DNA of 64,000 nt from DASYAE01 sp036501535 (GTDB lineage Bacteria > Actinomycetota > Actinomycetes > Streptomycetales > Catenulisporaceae), in the NCBI GenBank assembly GCA_036501535.1, contig DASYAE010000262.1, positions 1 through 64,000 on the forward strand, written 5' to 3'. The position numbers and the translations under genes were made by a program. The notes below the pieces were generated by a model that saw only the letters and a list, made by a program, of their open reading frames with translations, was not told the origin of the DNA and searched no databases. Below, in pieces: positions 8,011 to 16,571 of this stretch; position 1 is the first letter of the stretch, and every line of letters starts with the position of its first letter.

Positions 8011-9564
8011 ATGTCGTTGTCGCTGGCCACCGTGCTCGCCGAGCCGGCCTGGCGCAAACCGGACAAGGTCGCCGTGGTGGAGGGCGCCGACCGGCGCACC
8101 TACCGCGAGCTGTGGGGCGAGGCGCTGGACTGCGCCCGGGCGCTGCGGGACGCGGGGGTCGAGCCGGGCGACCGGGTGGCCCTGCTGTGCCCCAACACGC
8201 TCGACTTCCCGCGCGCCTACTACGGGATCCTGGCCGCCGGCGCGGTCGCCGTGCCGATCAGCATGCTGCTGACCGCGCACGAGATCGAGTACATCCTGCG
8301 GGACAGTGCGGCCAGGATGCTGATCGGGCACGTGGTGCGGGCCGAGGACGCGCAGAAGGCCGCGGAGGCCGCCGGGACCGTCTGCCGGCTGGTCGGCGGG
8401 CCGACGCCGGGCTGGGCCGACGGCCCAGAGGTGAATCCGGACTCTGAGCCGCTGCGCAGCTACGTGCAGCGCGCGGCCGAGGATCCGGCCGTGGTGATCT
8501 ACACCTCCGGCACGACCGGAAAGCCGAAGGGCGCCGTGCTCAGCCATCTCAACCTCGTGATGAACGCGACGGTGAACGGCTTCGACTGCCTCGACACCCG
8601 GCCCGAGGACACCTCGCTCGGCTGCCTGCCGCTGTTCCACATCTTCGGCCAGACGGTGTCGATGAACACCGTCTTCCGGGTCGCCGCGACGGTCGTGCTC
8701 CAGCCCCGGTTCGACGGCAACGAGGCCATCGAGCTGATGCTGCACCACGGCATCAACACCTTCCACGGCGTGCCGCAGATGTACCTCGGCCTGATCCAGG
8801 CGGCCAAGCAGCGCGCCGCGGCGGGCGACACCGCGCTGCCGGACCTGAAGATCGCGGTCTCCGGCGGCGCCTCGCTGCCGCTGACCGTGCTCGAGGAGTT
8901 CGAGCGGGTCTTCGGCGCGCAGATCATGGAGGGCTACGGCCTGTCCGAGACCTCGCCGACCGCGACGGTCAACCAGCCGGTCTTCGGCCCGCGCGCCGGG
9001 ACCGTCGGGCACCAGGTCTGGGGCGTCGAGGTGGAGATCGCACGCGCCGAGGTGGACGACCGGATCGAGCTGCTGGCGCCGGGCGAGCTCGGCGAGATCG
9101 TGATCCGCGGGCACAACGTGTTCAGCGGCTACCTCGGCAATCCGGAGGAGACCGAGAAGGCGATGGTCGACGGCTGGTTCCGGTCCGGCGACCTGGGCAC
9201 CAAGGACGAGGCCGGCTACGTCACCATCATGGACCGCAAGAAGGACATGGTGATCCGCGGCGGCTTCAACGTCTATCCGCGCGAGGTGGAGGAGGAGCTG
9301 CTGCGGCACCCGGCGATCGCGCAGGCGGCGGTGATCGGGCTGCCGGACGAGGAGCACGGCGAGGAGGTCTGCGCCTGCGTGATCCTCAAGGAGGGCCGGC
9401 AGGCCACCGCCGAGGAGATCATCGTCTGGTCGCAGGAGCGGCTGGCCCGGTACAAGTACCCGCGGGTGATCGTGTTCCGCAAGGAGTTCCCGCTCGGGCC
9501 GTCGCTGAAGGTGCTCAAGCGCGAGCTGCGCACCCAGGTGGCCGCCGAGCGCGCAGAGTCCTGA
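8011..9564 (+). CDS. Long-chain fatty-acid-CoA ligase (AMP-dependent synthetase)
   Basis: This 517-residue ANL-superfamily enzyme would activate a fatty acid to its CoA thioester and so feed the operon. Motifs are the phosphate loop YTSGTTGKPKG (near residue 170), the YGLSETSP substrate/AMP motif, the hinge region SGDLGTKDEAGYVTIMDRKKDM, and the C-terminal catalytic Lys in PLGPSLKVLKREL (SLKV at the usual GKVL place). The ATG at 8011 has GAAGGAGA about 8 bases upstream. A 93-bp gap separates it from maoC, so it may also have its own promoter. The N-terminal region is short, as in bacterial FadD-like enzymes. Confidence 0.94.
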   Translation: MSLSLATVLAEPAWRKPDKVAVVEGADRRTYRELWGEALDCARALRDAGVEPGDRVALLCPNTLDFPRAYYGILAAGAVAVPISMLLTAHEIEYILRDSAARMLIGHVVRAEDAQKAAEAAGTVCRLVGGPTPGWADGPEVNPDSEPLRSYVQRAAEDPAVVIYTSGTTGKPKGAVLSHLNLVMNATVNGFDCLDTRPEDTSLGCLPLFHIFGQTVSMNTVFRVAATVVLQPRFDGNEAIELMLHHGINTFHGVPQMYLGLIQAAKQRAAAGDTALPDLKIAVSGGASLPLTVLEEFERVFGAQIMEGYGLSETSPTATVNQPVFGPRAGTVGHQVWGVEVEIARAEVDDRIELLAPGELGEIVIRGHNVFSGYLGNPEETEKAMVDGWFRSGDLGTKDEAGYVTIMDRKKDMVIRGGFNVYPREVEEELLRHPAIAQAAVIGLPDEEHGEEVCACVILKEGRQATAEEIIVWSQERLARYKYPRVIVFRKEFPLGPSLKVLKRELRTQVAAERAES

Positions 9565-9690
9565 TTCAGGGCCGGGACCGGTCGTCCGGCGGCCCTGCCT
9601 CAGCGGGACCGCCGGGTGGACCGGTTTCGTGCTTTACTGGCGGCCATACGCGCAGGCAGCGCTTGCTCTCGGCGGTGGAGGCGGAGACCG

Positions 9691-11496
9691 ATGTCCGTAT
9701 GTCCGTTCTGCGAAGCGGAGAACGACCCGGTCGCGGCGCGCTGCGAACGCTGCGGGGAGCCGCTGGCCCGGGCGCAGGCCCCGGCCGAGGAGTCCGCGCC
9801 GACCGAGCCGGTGACCCGGCGGATCGAGGAGGCCGAGCCGCCGACCAGGCCGATCGAGCCCGAGGAGCCGCCGACCAGGCCGCTGGAGCCGGCCGCCGCT
9901 GCGCCCGATCCCGTGCCGCAGCCCGAGAACGCGTCACAGGGCTCTCATGAACCGCCGCCGCAGGGCACGCATCAGGGTCCTCCTACACCCCACTTCGGGC
10001 CCCCCGCGCCGCCGCAGCCGGGCCGCCCGCAGATCCTGGTCGCCGGCGACGTGGTGTCCAACGCACTCGACGGCCTGCTCGCGCTCGCCGCCGGGCTGCT
10101 GCTCGCGCTGCTGGCCGCGCTGGCCGTGGTCAGCCTGGTCTCCAGCACGGCGCGGGGTGGTTTCGGCTCCTACGTCACGCTCACGGTGATGCTCGTGGGC
10201 GGGGCGCTCGGCGTGCCCGGCCGGATGGCGCTGCACAACCAGGTGTTCGGCGTCGAGGGGACCAACGGCTCCGGCTCCGGCGGCGGCCTGACCGGCCTCT
10301 CGTTCTCCTCGACCACCGCGGCCTGGGGCGTCGCGGTGATCCTCATGGCATTGATCCTCGGGACGGTCTTCCGGCGGGCCCGCCGGCGCGAGCGGACCGC
10401 GCCGAGTGCCTCGGTGCGGCAGTTGGCGGCCAGATCCGCGGTCCCGGCGGTCGCGGTCAGCCTGGCCCTGCTCGTGCTCGCGCTGCTGACTCAGGCCTCG
10501 TCGTTGTTCGGATACCCCGTGGTCTCCGGCGCCGATGTGCACGACACCATCGGCCTCGAGCCCGGCTGGACCCTGCTCGGCCCGATGCTGCTGATCGGGA
10601 CCGCGGCCGTGCTCGGCCGACTTGCGGCCTGGCTCCCGCGCCAGAGCGCGCTGCCCGGCCTGGACCGGGCCCGCGCGGCGCTACCGGGCTGGGCGCCGGC
10701 CTGGCACGCCTTCTGGCTTCAGCTGCGCGTCGTCACAGTGCTCTGCGGCCTCGGCGTCTGGGTCTACACGGCCATCAGCACTCTGAACGACGCCGGCGAT
10801 TCCGGCCGCGCGCAGGCCGGGCTGATCCTGGGCTCGGCGCTGCTGATCCCGAACTACGGGCTGACCGGCATGCTGGTCGGCTTCGGCGCCACGTTCGGCA
10901 CCGGTTTCAGCGGCCTGACCCAGGCCTTCACCGGCCTCGGCCCCGGCTTCGCGGCCGGCCGCGGCGCCGGCGCCGTCGGCCTGTTCGCGCCGGACCGGCC
11001 CTGGGGACTCTGGCTGCTGCTGCTCGCCGCGCTGATCTCGGCCGCGGCGCCGGCCGGGCTGGCGAGGTCTGGACCGCCCAAGGAGGCGCCGGAGCGGTTC
11101 GTCCCGTCCGGGACCTGGCGCGCGGCCCTGCTCGGCGCGGCGACCGGCCTGGCGGTCAGCCTTCTGCCGACGGTCCGGCTCACCTACTCCGGCGGCGACT
11201 TCGACGGCTGGTCCGGCGGCCCGCGCGCGCTGTCGATCGGCACCGGCGCGCTCGCCCCGGCGCTGCTCGGCGCGCTCTGGTTCGGCGGCGGCTATTTCCT
11301 GCTCTCGTACCGGCTCGGCCACCGGGTGCTCAAGCCCGCCCCGGCCGAGACGACGCCGTATCCGTACTCGAATCCGGCCGGGTACGCGCAGCCACCGGAG
11401 CAGGGTGCGCCTTACGGGTACGCCGCTCCGGCCCAGGAGCCGCAGGCCGCCCGCGCCGCGTCGGGCGCGCCGCCGAGCAGTGAAACAGCGAGCTGA
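9691..11496 (+). CDS. Zinc-ribbon multi-pass membrane protein (streptophobe-like)
   Basis: The protein has 601 residues. It begins with a zinc ribbon, CPFCEAENDPVAARCERCGEP (two CxxC pairs), then a Pro/Glu-rich spacer, then about ten hydrophobic segments starting at VSNALDGLLALAAGLLLALL, and ends in a Pro/Tyr/Ala-rich tail. The ATG at 9691 was chosen because the ribbon starts there; the upstream GTG at 9616 would add a basic stretch unlike the family. Large hydrophobic proteins of this kind (streptophobe family) are common in Streptomyces and of unknown function. Before the island inserted, its TGA (11494-11496) directly abutted the convergent stop of the kinase gene (complement of 11497-11499). 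Confidence 0.8.
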   Translation: MSVCPFCEAENDPVAARCERCGEPLARAQAPAEESAPTEPVTRRIEEAEPPTRPIEPEEPPTRPLEPAAAAPDPVPQPENASQGSHEPPPQGTHQGPPTPHFGPPAPPQPGRPQILVAGDVVSNALDGLLALAAGLLLALLAALAVVSLVSSTARGGFGSYVTLTVMLVGGALGVPGRMALHNQVFGVEGTNGSGSGGGLTGLSFSSTTAAWGVAVILMALILGTVFRRARRRERTAPSASVRQLAARSAVPAVAVSLALLVLALLTQASSLFGYPVVSGADVHDTIGLEPGWTLLGPMLLIGTAAVLGRLAAWLPRQSALPGLDRARAALPGWAPAWHAFWLQLRVVTVLCGLGVWVYTAISTLNDAGDSGRAQAGLILGSALLIPNYGLTGMLVGFGATFGTGFSGLTQAFTGLGPGFAAGRGAGAVGLFAPDRPWGLWLLLLAALISAAAPAGLARSGPPKEAPERFVPSGTWRAALLGAATGLAVSLLPTVRLTYSGGDFDGWSGGPRALSIGTGALAPALLGALWFGGGYFLLSYRLGHRVLKPAPAETTPYPYSNPAGYAQPPEQGAPYGYAAPAQEPQAARAASGAPPSSETAS

Positions 11497-11511
11497 TCAG
11501 TCCCAGCACTG

Positions 11512-11562
11512 CCAGGAGTTCTCGTCCGGGTACCCCTCTTAAAAGCACTCGTGTGCTGGTCA
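11512..11562. other. attL of the serine-integrase element
   Basis: It consists of a 16-bp chromosomal half-site beginning CCAG, the 8-bp core GGGTACCC at 11528-11535, and a 27-bp element half-site ending in GGTCA. The chromosomal half encodes (complement strand) the lost C-terminal codons and stop of the kinase. The integrase start codon is 13 bp beyond the half-site. Confidence 0.8.
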
Positions 11563-11575
11563 GGATGGGTTTACC

Positions 11576-13345
11576 ATGGAGAGTATGCAGGCTGTGACGG
11601 TGTACGACGGGTGCGGTAAGTGCCTGGTCGGTGTCCGCCGCCTCTCGCGCAAGTCGGATGCTACCAACTCCCCGGAGAAGCAGGCCTCTCAGGTCACCAA
11701 GGCTGTTACCGCAGTGGGCGGGCACATCATCGGTTGGGCGGATGACTGGGAGGTCTCCGGGGCCACCGACCCGCTCACCCGCCCGGAGTTGGGCCCGTGG
11801 CTGCGTGGCGAGATGGGTGCCTATGACGGGATTGCAGGCTCCGCCGTCGACCGGATCGGGCGCAACGCCCGCGACGTGCTCAACACCGGGGATCTGATGA
11901 AGACCACCGGACGTCTGCTGATCACCTACGGGCATGACGGCCCGTGGAACCTGGACGACGCGAACGACGAGACGCTGTTCACCATGCACGCTCTCGGCGC
12001 CCAACTCGAACTGCGCAACATCCAGCGGCGCAACCGGGAAGCCGCCGTGGCCGCGCGCGAGGCCGGACGCCCGAGCAACCGCCCGCCATACGGGTACGAA
12101 TATGTGCGTCTGGTGCCCACGGGCAGGATTGATCATGTCGTGCATCACCCGTTCGCCGCCGCGAACATCCGGGAGGTTGCCGAGCGCATCCTGACCGACG
12201 GAACCGGCACGATCACCGTGGACACCGAGGCCGCGCGGATGACCCGCGCAGGCATCTTGTCCCCGAAGGATCACCTCGCCATCATGTACGGTCGTGAATC
12301 TCAGGCTGGTAAATGGACTGGCAGGGCCTTGCGCGGCATCCTGACCAGTGAGGCAGCCCTCGGATATCTCATGCACCAGGGTCGGGCGCTGATCGGGCGG
12401 GACGGGAACAAGATCCGCATTGCCCCGCCGCTGTGGGACGAGGCGACCCGCGATGCGCTGATCGAGAAGACCGCGCCGAAGAAGCCGTTGCCGAACCGGC
12501 CGCGCGCGCCGAAGGGTACCCGCCTGCTGTCCGGCATCGCCTTCTGCGGCACGTGCGGCGCCCGGCTCAACGTGAGTGTGGGCAACGGCCGTCTGCGGTA
12601 CTGGTGCACCGCCCGCGCGGAGGGCTGCCCGGCAAGCGCCCACTGCAAGCCCGCGCCCTCGATGCGCCTGGAGCTGCTTGACCGTGCGGTCGCAGAGCGC
12701 TTCCTCGGCAAGTACGGCACCTACCCGGTGCTCAAGCGCGAGTTCGACCCGGGAACCGGATACGCCGCCCGGATCAAGCAGTTGGAGGCCGACCGGGCGC
12801 GGCTGCGCGCGGACCGGGAAGCAGGACTCTACGACACTCCCGAGGACACCGCATGGTTCCGGCAGGTCTACACCACCAAGGCGCAGGAGATCGCCGAGCT
12901 GTCCGCCCTGCCCGACCGTCCCGCTGCGATGCGCTGGGTGCCCAGCGGGCAGACCATCGCCGACCGCTGGCACGGCGCCCCGGACGATGCCGCCCGCCGG
13001 GAACTGCTTGCCCTGTATCACCTCAAGGTCGTGCTCTACCCGGCGCGCAGCGCGCAGCGGGTGTGGATCCACGCCCTGGACCCCGAGGTCGAGGCCGCCG
13101 CTTTGGCCGTCATCGCCGAGCAGGAACGCAGCGAGGCGGACGACGCCGCGGAGCTGGCCGTGATCCGGACCGACGAGCACGAGGACGCCGACGCGCTGAC
13201 CGACCTGCTGTTCGACCAGGCGAGCGCCGCCGACGCGATCGACGCGGGCGAGCTGGCTTACCGGCACGAGCAGGACCAGGCCGCGGCCGAGGGCATCGGC
13301 ACCATCACGTCCGGCCCGGAGGAGCCGTACACTCTCGCCGCATAG
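11576..13345 (+). CDS. Large serine recombinase (site-specific integrase)
   Basis: This 589-residue protein catalyses integration and, with a directionality factor, excision of the element. The N-terminal resolvase domain holds the nucleophile Ser in VRRLSRKSDATNSPEKQ (about residue 25; the usual RxS context), and GSAVDRIGRN matches the conserved DRLxRN motif. The recombinase domain (about 160-300) has NRPPYGYEYV. The zinc-ribbon domain is at FCGTCGARL ... YWCTARAEGC (about 323-350), followed by a charged coiled-coil-prone region. A second in-frame ATG lies at 11585. No strong ribosome binding site precedes either. The adjacent attL is the expected arrangement. Confidence 0.93.
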   Translation: MESMQAVTVYDGCGKCLVGVRRLSRKSDATNSPEKQASQVTKAVTAVGGHIIGWADDWEVSGATDPLTRPELGPWLRGEMGAYDGIAGSAVDRIGRNARDVLNTGDLMKTTGRLLITYGHDGPWNLDDANDETLFTMHALGAQLELRNIQRRNREAAVAAREAGRPSNRPPYGYEYVRLVPTGRIDHVVHHPFAAANIREVAERILTDGTGTITVDTEAARMTRAGILSPKDHLAIMYGRESQAGKWTGRALRGILTSEAALGYLMHQGRALIGRDGNKIRIAPPLWDEATRDALIEKTAPKKPLPNRPRAPKGTRLLSGIAFCGTCGARLNVSVGNGRLRYWCTARAEGCPASAHCKPAPSMRLELLDRAVAERFLGKYGTYPVLKREFDPGTGYAARIKQLEADRARLRADREAGLYDTPEDTAWFRQVYTTKAQEIAELSALPDRPAAMRWVPSGQTIADRWHGAPDDAARRELLALYHLKVVLYPARSAQRVWIHALDPEVEAAALAVIAEQERSEADDAAELAVIRTDEHEDADALTDLLFDQASAADAIDAGELAYRHEQDQAAAEGIGTITSGPEEPYTLAA

Positions 13346-13553
13346 CAATATCCTGATCCACGCCGCGCCCCCGCTGGAGATCTGTTCCGGCCGGGGCGCG
13401 GTCATCTCCTCGCCACACGACTCCCACTCGGGCCGACGCGGCGGACAGGGACCGCCGGGACGAGACCGGGATCGGCCGGGACGGGGTTTGAGGGACGAAT
13501 CGCTAATACTTAATCAAGCCGCGCCGCCCGCCTCCGGGCACCGCCTACGCTCC

Positions 13554-13584
13554 CACGGCCCGGCGGCTTCGCCGCCGGGCCGTG
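13554..13584. terminator. Perfect 14-bp hairpin with TTC(G) loop downstream of the integrase
   Basis: Arms CACGGCCCGGCGGC (13554-13567) and its exact complement (13571-13584) enclose TTC, giving a C(TTCG)G-type tetraloop. It lies 208 bp past the integrase stop. There is no T-run, as is common for actinobacterial terminators, so it could also be a DNA-level structure. Confidence 0.5.
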
Positions 13585-13724
13585 TCCGCTCCGGCGGCAC
13601 CGTCGGCGGACACCGCGGACACCGACAGCCACCGCAGGCGAGTGAGGAACCTTATACGCCCAGGTGAAATGATCATGAAGGCCGCGCCGCGCTCCGCTGG
13701 CCACCACCGCCCCGCCCCCGCCTC

Positions 13725-13816
13725 GGGGCTCCGCCCCTGCCCCCCGCCGGGGGCTTCGCCCCCTGGACCCCGTTGGGGGCTGCCGCCCCCCGACCCCTGC
13801 CCGGGGCTGCCGCCCC
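13725..13816. repeat. Four successive GGGGC/GCCCC hairpins
   Basis: Short perfect hairpins lie at 13725-13737, 13749-13763, 13775-13790 and 13803-13816. Each is a 5-6 bp G-run/C-run stem with a 3-4 nt loop (TCC, TTC, TGCC, TGCC). The last three are separated by near-identical CTGGACCCC or CCGACCCC spacers. This is a tandem structural repeat of unknown role. Confidence 0.65.
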
Positions 13817-13909
13817 TGGACCCCGCCCCGACTTCCCCGGCCCGCGCCCTGGAAGCCGGGTCGCCGGTCACGCTACGGCCCCGGTCCGACCGCGTAGATT
13901 CGTGCGGTT

Positions 13910-13999
13910 GTCCGCGGCGGCGCCCCGCGCCGCATGCGCTTTGCGCATGCGGCGCTGGGGCGCCGTTCGCAGCGCGCGGCGCGGGACGCCGCCGCGGAC
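13910..13999. repeat. Nested inverted repeat (cruciform-like)
   Basis: The outer arms are GTCCGCGGCGGCG (13910-13922) and its exact complement at 13987-13999. Inside, 13921-13939 pairs with 13943-13962 over 19 bp with a single bulged A and a TTT loop. The inner stem contains the palindrome GCATGC on each side, and its outermost bases overlap the outer left arm, so the two foldings partly compete. Confidence 0.75.
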
Positions 14000-14387
14000 A
14001 CCGCACTTCTGCGCTCCCGAACCAAGCCTCACCCACCCGCACCCGCCCCCCGCTCACACCGGAAACTCGCACGCGCATCCCGGCCGCATGTCCCGCCAGA
14101 CACCGGTGATCCTCCACCAAGGACACCCTCGCCGGTCACCAACCCCACCGCAGGCACCCGCGCAACGCACCCTACCGAGGTCAACCACCACGCACCGGTC
14201 CACCACCCGCCCCCACCCACCCGACCACCTCGTCGAAAGGGCACCCACCGCTGACTGTTCACCCCGCTTGGGTCGGCCCTGGCCGCCGGCCCCGGGCGAA
14301 AAACATGCCCGGCGCCGGCCGCCTCCCCCCATGCCTCACCAACAGCACGGGCCAAGACCGCGACGCTGTCCAGGCAGCCGCGTCAAC

Positions 14388-15128
14388 CTACTTGCCTGAA
14401 CGCCCGAAGCGCAGACGCCACGGGGTCCGCGCAGATTCGAGCTGAACCTTCAAACTCATCTTCGACACACCCTCGACCCGCTCTAGGAAGGTGATCGGCA
14501 CTTCCGCGATACCCAGACCGGCACGGACTACTCGATAGTTCATCTCGACCTGGAAGCTGTAACCGTTACTCTGAATCGTCGGGAGGTCGATCGCCTCAAG
14601 AGTCGAGGCCTTCCAGGCCTTGAAACCAGCCGTCGCATCCTTCACGCGCAAACGCAGAATCGCGTTCACGTAGAAATTCGCCCACGCACTGAGCGCCTTA
14701 CGATGCCACGGCCAGTCCGCCGCCGTCCTGCCCCCGGCCACATAGCGCGACCCCAGCACGACCCCCGCCGCCGTGGTACGCAACGTCTCCACCATGCGCG
14801 GGATGACCGACGCGGGATGCGACAGATCCGCATCCATCTGCACAACGATGCCCGCCCCGTCGTCCAAGGCGCGCGTCATGCCCGCGATGTATGCCCGCCC
14901 CAAGCCGTCCTTCACGGTCCGATGCAGGACAGCGACCCGACCCGCCGACTCCGAAGCCAGCTTCTCCGCTACCTCACCCGTACCGTCCGGCGAATTATCG
15001 TCCACCACCAGCACGTGCAGGGTATCGAGGGGCAGCCCTAAAAGCTGATCGACCAGCTGCGGGAGATTATCCCGCTCGTTGTACGTCGGAATGACGACCG
15101 TGATTTTCTCGGCGGTCGGGTCTGTCAT
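14388..15128 (-). CDS. GT2 glycosyltransferase, polyprenol-phosphate mannose synthase-like
   Basis: This 246-residue protein closely follows the Dpm1/Ppm1 catalytic domain, which makes polyprenyl-phosphate-mannose from GDP-mannose at the inner membrane face. Motifs are VVIPTYNERDNLP, VVDDNSPDGT, GLGRAYIAGM, the metal-binding QMDADLSHP (DxD type), GSRYVAGG, and the C-terminal EVPITFLERVEGVSKM. There is no membrane domain, as in short-form Dpm1. Its ATG overlaps the stop of the upstream NTase-like gene by four bases, so the two are translationally coupled. It is cargo of the island. The product could feed the chromosomal protein mannosyltransferase at 30079, which is inference. Confidence 0.88.
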   Translation of the reverse strand: MTDPTAEKITVVIPTYNERDNLPQLVDQLLGLPLDTLHVLVVDDNSPDGTGEVAEKLASESAGRVAVLHRTVKDGLGRAYIAGMTRALDDGAGIVVQMDADLSHPASVIPRMVETLRTTAAGVVLGSRYVAGGRTAADWPWHRKALSAWANFYVNAILRLRVKDATAGFKAWKASTLEAIDLPTIQSNGYSFQVEMNYRVVRAGLGIAEVPITFLERVEGVSKMSLKVQLESARTPWRLRFGRSGK

Positions 15129-16081
15129 AAGCTCCGGTCCCTTGTTAAATCCTGATAGTCGAGGACGACCCGGTAAGTCTTCCGGCCTATCTCATAAAGC
15201 GGTATCCGAAAGGCGCTGATCCTATCACCCTTCCGCAGGTAGGCCGCATGGCCGAGCCGGTGGGACAACAGGCACGTGTCGTCCGCCAGACCATACACAC
15301 TCGGGGTGAAGATCCCGTACCGGTCCTCGGTGACCTCCAGGTGATCAATATCTTCAGAGCCGATCATCCGACAGTCGCCACCGACCAACGCGGCCGTGAA
15401 CTCCTCCCGCCGCCAGAACCGCGGGTCATACCAGGTAGTACTACCCGGCAGCTGAAACCGCAGGTGGTAGGCAATACCCTCCTTAACATAGGAGTCGCTT
15501 TCCGCCAGCCGCATCACAATCCCGGCGTAGGCACGCCGCGACTCCGCCTCACCGTAGACGATGAAGTCGAAGTCCGACCTTAGGTCAGCATGCTTATACA
15601 ACGTTGAGCCGTACACGCCGAGCGTGCTGATGGGAACCTGAAGCGACGAAGCCACACGTCGAAGTGCAGGCGCCGACCGACGCAGTACATCGTGCGACCG
15701 CGCCGAGACGACGAACGCGGCATCCTCCGGCCCGACACCGGCCAGACGACCCAATCCGTCAATCAGAGCGCCGCGCTCGCCCGTTGCCGACGTGTAGTCG
15801 AAGGCGGGGAGCGCGAGAACCTTCTGCCAGCGATCGCCGAGAAAACTCGACCACGTTCCCCAGTGATGCGGAGTTCCATCATCAAGGATGTACGCACCCA
15901 CCCCCACCAGGCGCGCGCCGTGCCGACCGATCGGGCAGAACAGCAGGCCGCGCCGAGTGACGACCGTGGACCACGCGGGCAAGTCGGCCCAGCGCGCGAG
16001 GATGGGACCGCTACCGTCCCACTGCGCGGCAAGCTGATCAACGACAGCTTGCACGCTCGGCGAGAATTCCGAATTCTTCAT
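15125..16081 (-). CDS. Nucleotidyltransferase-fold protein of unknown function
   Basis: This 318-residue protein has a pol-beta-type nucleotidyltransferase motif in its middle: LGVYGSTLYKHADLRSDFDF at about residues 152-171, with GS and the DxD metal pair (SDFDF). The N-terminal ~100 residues (WADLPAWSTVVTRRGLLFCPIGRHGARLVGVGAYILDDGT) and the C-terminal part match nothing I recognise. It is the first gene of a two-gene operon with the Dpm1-like gene. It could modify a small molecule, nucleic acid or protein. No HEPN partner was seen, so a MNT/HEPN toxin-antitoxin assignment is not supported. Confidence 0.7.
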   Translation of the reverse strand: MKNSEFSPSVQAVVDQLAAQWDGSGPILARWADLPAWSTVVTRRGLLFCPIGRHGARLVGVGAYILDDGTPHHWGTWSSFLGDRWQKVLALPAFDYTSATGERGALIDGLGRLAGVGPEDAAFVVSARSHDVLRRSAPALRRVASSLQVPISTLGVYGSTLYKHADLRSDFDFIVYGEAESRRAYAGIVMRLAESDSYVKEGIAYHLRFQLPGSTTWYDPRFWRREEFTAALVGGDCRMIGSEDIDHLEVTEDRYGIFTPSVYGLADDTCLLSHRLGHAAYLRKGDRISAFRIPLYEIGRKTYRVVLDYQDLTRDRSL

Positions 16082-16117
16082 CAGTCACCCTGCCATCCGG
16101 TCGAAGAACGCGAACGC

Positions 16118-16384
16118 CTACCGCGCGTCGGCGCACACCCCGGCGCCAGCACCCCCCGGCACCGTGTTGCGGCCAATCAGGTGCCAGTCATCCGCCCCGC
16201 ACTCGCGGCCCTCGCTTGGTCCGACCAGCCGCCACCACGCCGCCACACACGACAGCTGAGGATTCTGCGGCGAGCTGAGCATCCGCCGTCCTCGATCCAC
16301 AGCGTTCGCGCTCGACTCGCACTGCTCCAGGAACGTCACCGACGGATGCGGCAAGCCGCCCGTCTGATGCCACTCAAGCTTCAC
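16118..16384 (-). CDS. Possible small protein (88 aa)
   Basis: A GTG-started frame upstream of the nucleotidyltransferase-like gene encodes 88 residues with Trp- and Cys-containing segments (CVAAWWRLVGP, CGADDWHLIGR). Third codon positions are mostly G or C, which fits real coding, but only a weak AAGG element precedes the start and no family is recognised. It would be the first gene of the leftward cargo operon. It may equally be a chance frame. Confidence 0.35.
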   Translation of the reverse strand: MKLEWHQTGGLPHPSVTFLEQCESSANAVDRGRRMLSSPQNPQLSCVAAWWRLVGPSEGRECGADDWHLIGRNTVPGGAGAGVCADAR

Positions 16385-16571
16385 GATATAAGGACCCTTA
16401 GCCCTCGCGGTACCTCCGACCCTGCCGCGCCGGGCGGCTGATCGCCCGGCTGACGGAACTCACTCTCGCGACCGGCGGCCCGTACCAAAACGGCAGACCC
16501 TTGGACCAGAGCTATGTAAACTCCCCGGTAACCGGACCAGCGCCCAACGCAACCAGCCCCCGGAGCCGCAC
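16385..16571. other. Intergenic region between divergent cargo genes, with one hairpin
   Basis: If the small frame at 16118-16384 is not real, the gene-free stretch is 16082-16571 (490 bp). It contains an 8-bp perfect hairpin, GCCGGGCG/CGCCCGGC with a 6-nt loop (16429-16450). A TATGTAAACT stretch at about 16513 could be a -10 region for the rightward regulator, but no convincing -35 was found. Confidence 0.4.

Larger units (their letters stand above)
13346..14387. other. 1-kb region without a credible gene, rich in hairpins
   Basis: Nothing here looks like a protein gene: frames that stay open are Pro/Arg/Ala-rich GC artefacts. The region instead holds a 14-bp terminator-like hairpin just after the integrase, a run of four GGGGC-type hairpins, and a large nested inverted repeat. 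One AT-rich patch (TAATACTTAATCA around 13505) could be promoter-like, but no -35 partner was found. The last 350 bp are C-rich and featureless. Confidence 0.6.

Noticed and set aside
11512..11575. tRNA gene as attachment site for the element
   Set aside because: No cloverleaf or CCA-end-like sequence is present; the site is the 3' end of the kinase gene. No tRNA or rRNA gene was recognised anywhere in the window.
13725..13999. Linear-replicon telomere
   Set aside because: Hairpins are dense, but the region lies inside a chromosomal insertion with genes continuing on both sides.
15125..16384. MNT/HEPN toxin-antitoxin pair
   Set aside because: The nucleotidyltransferase-fold protein is much larger than a minimal MNT, and neither neighbour has the HEPN RxxxxH pattern.
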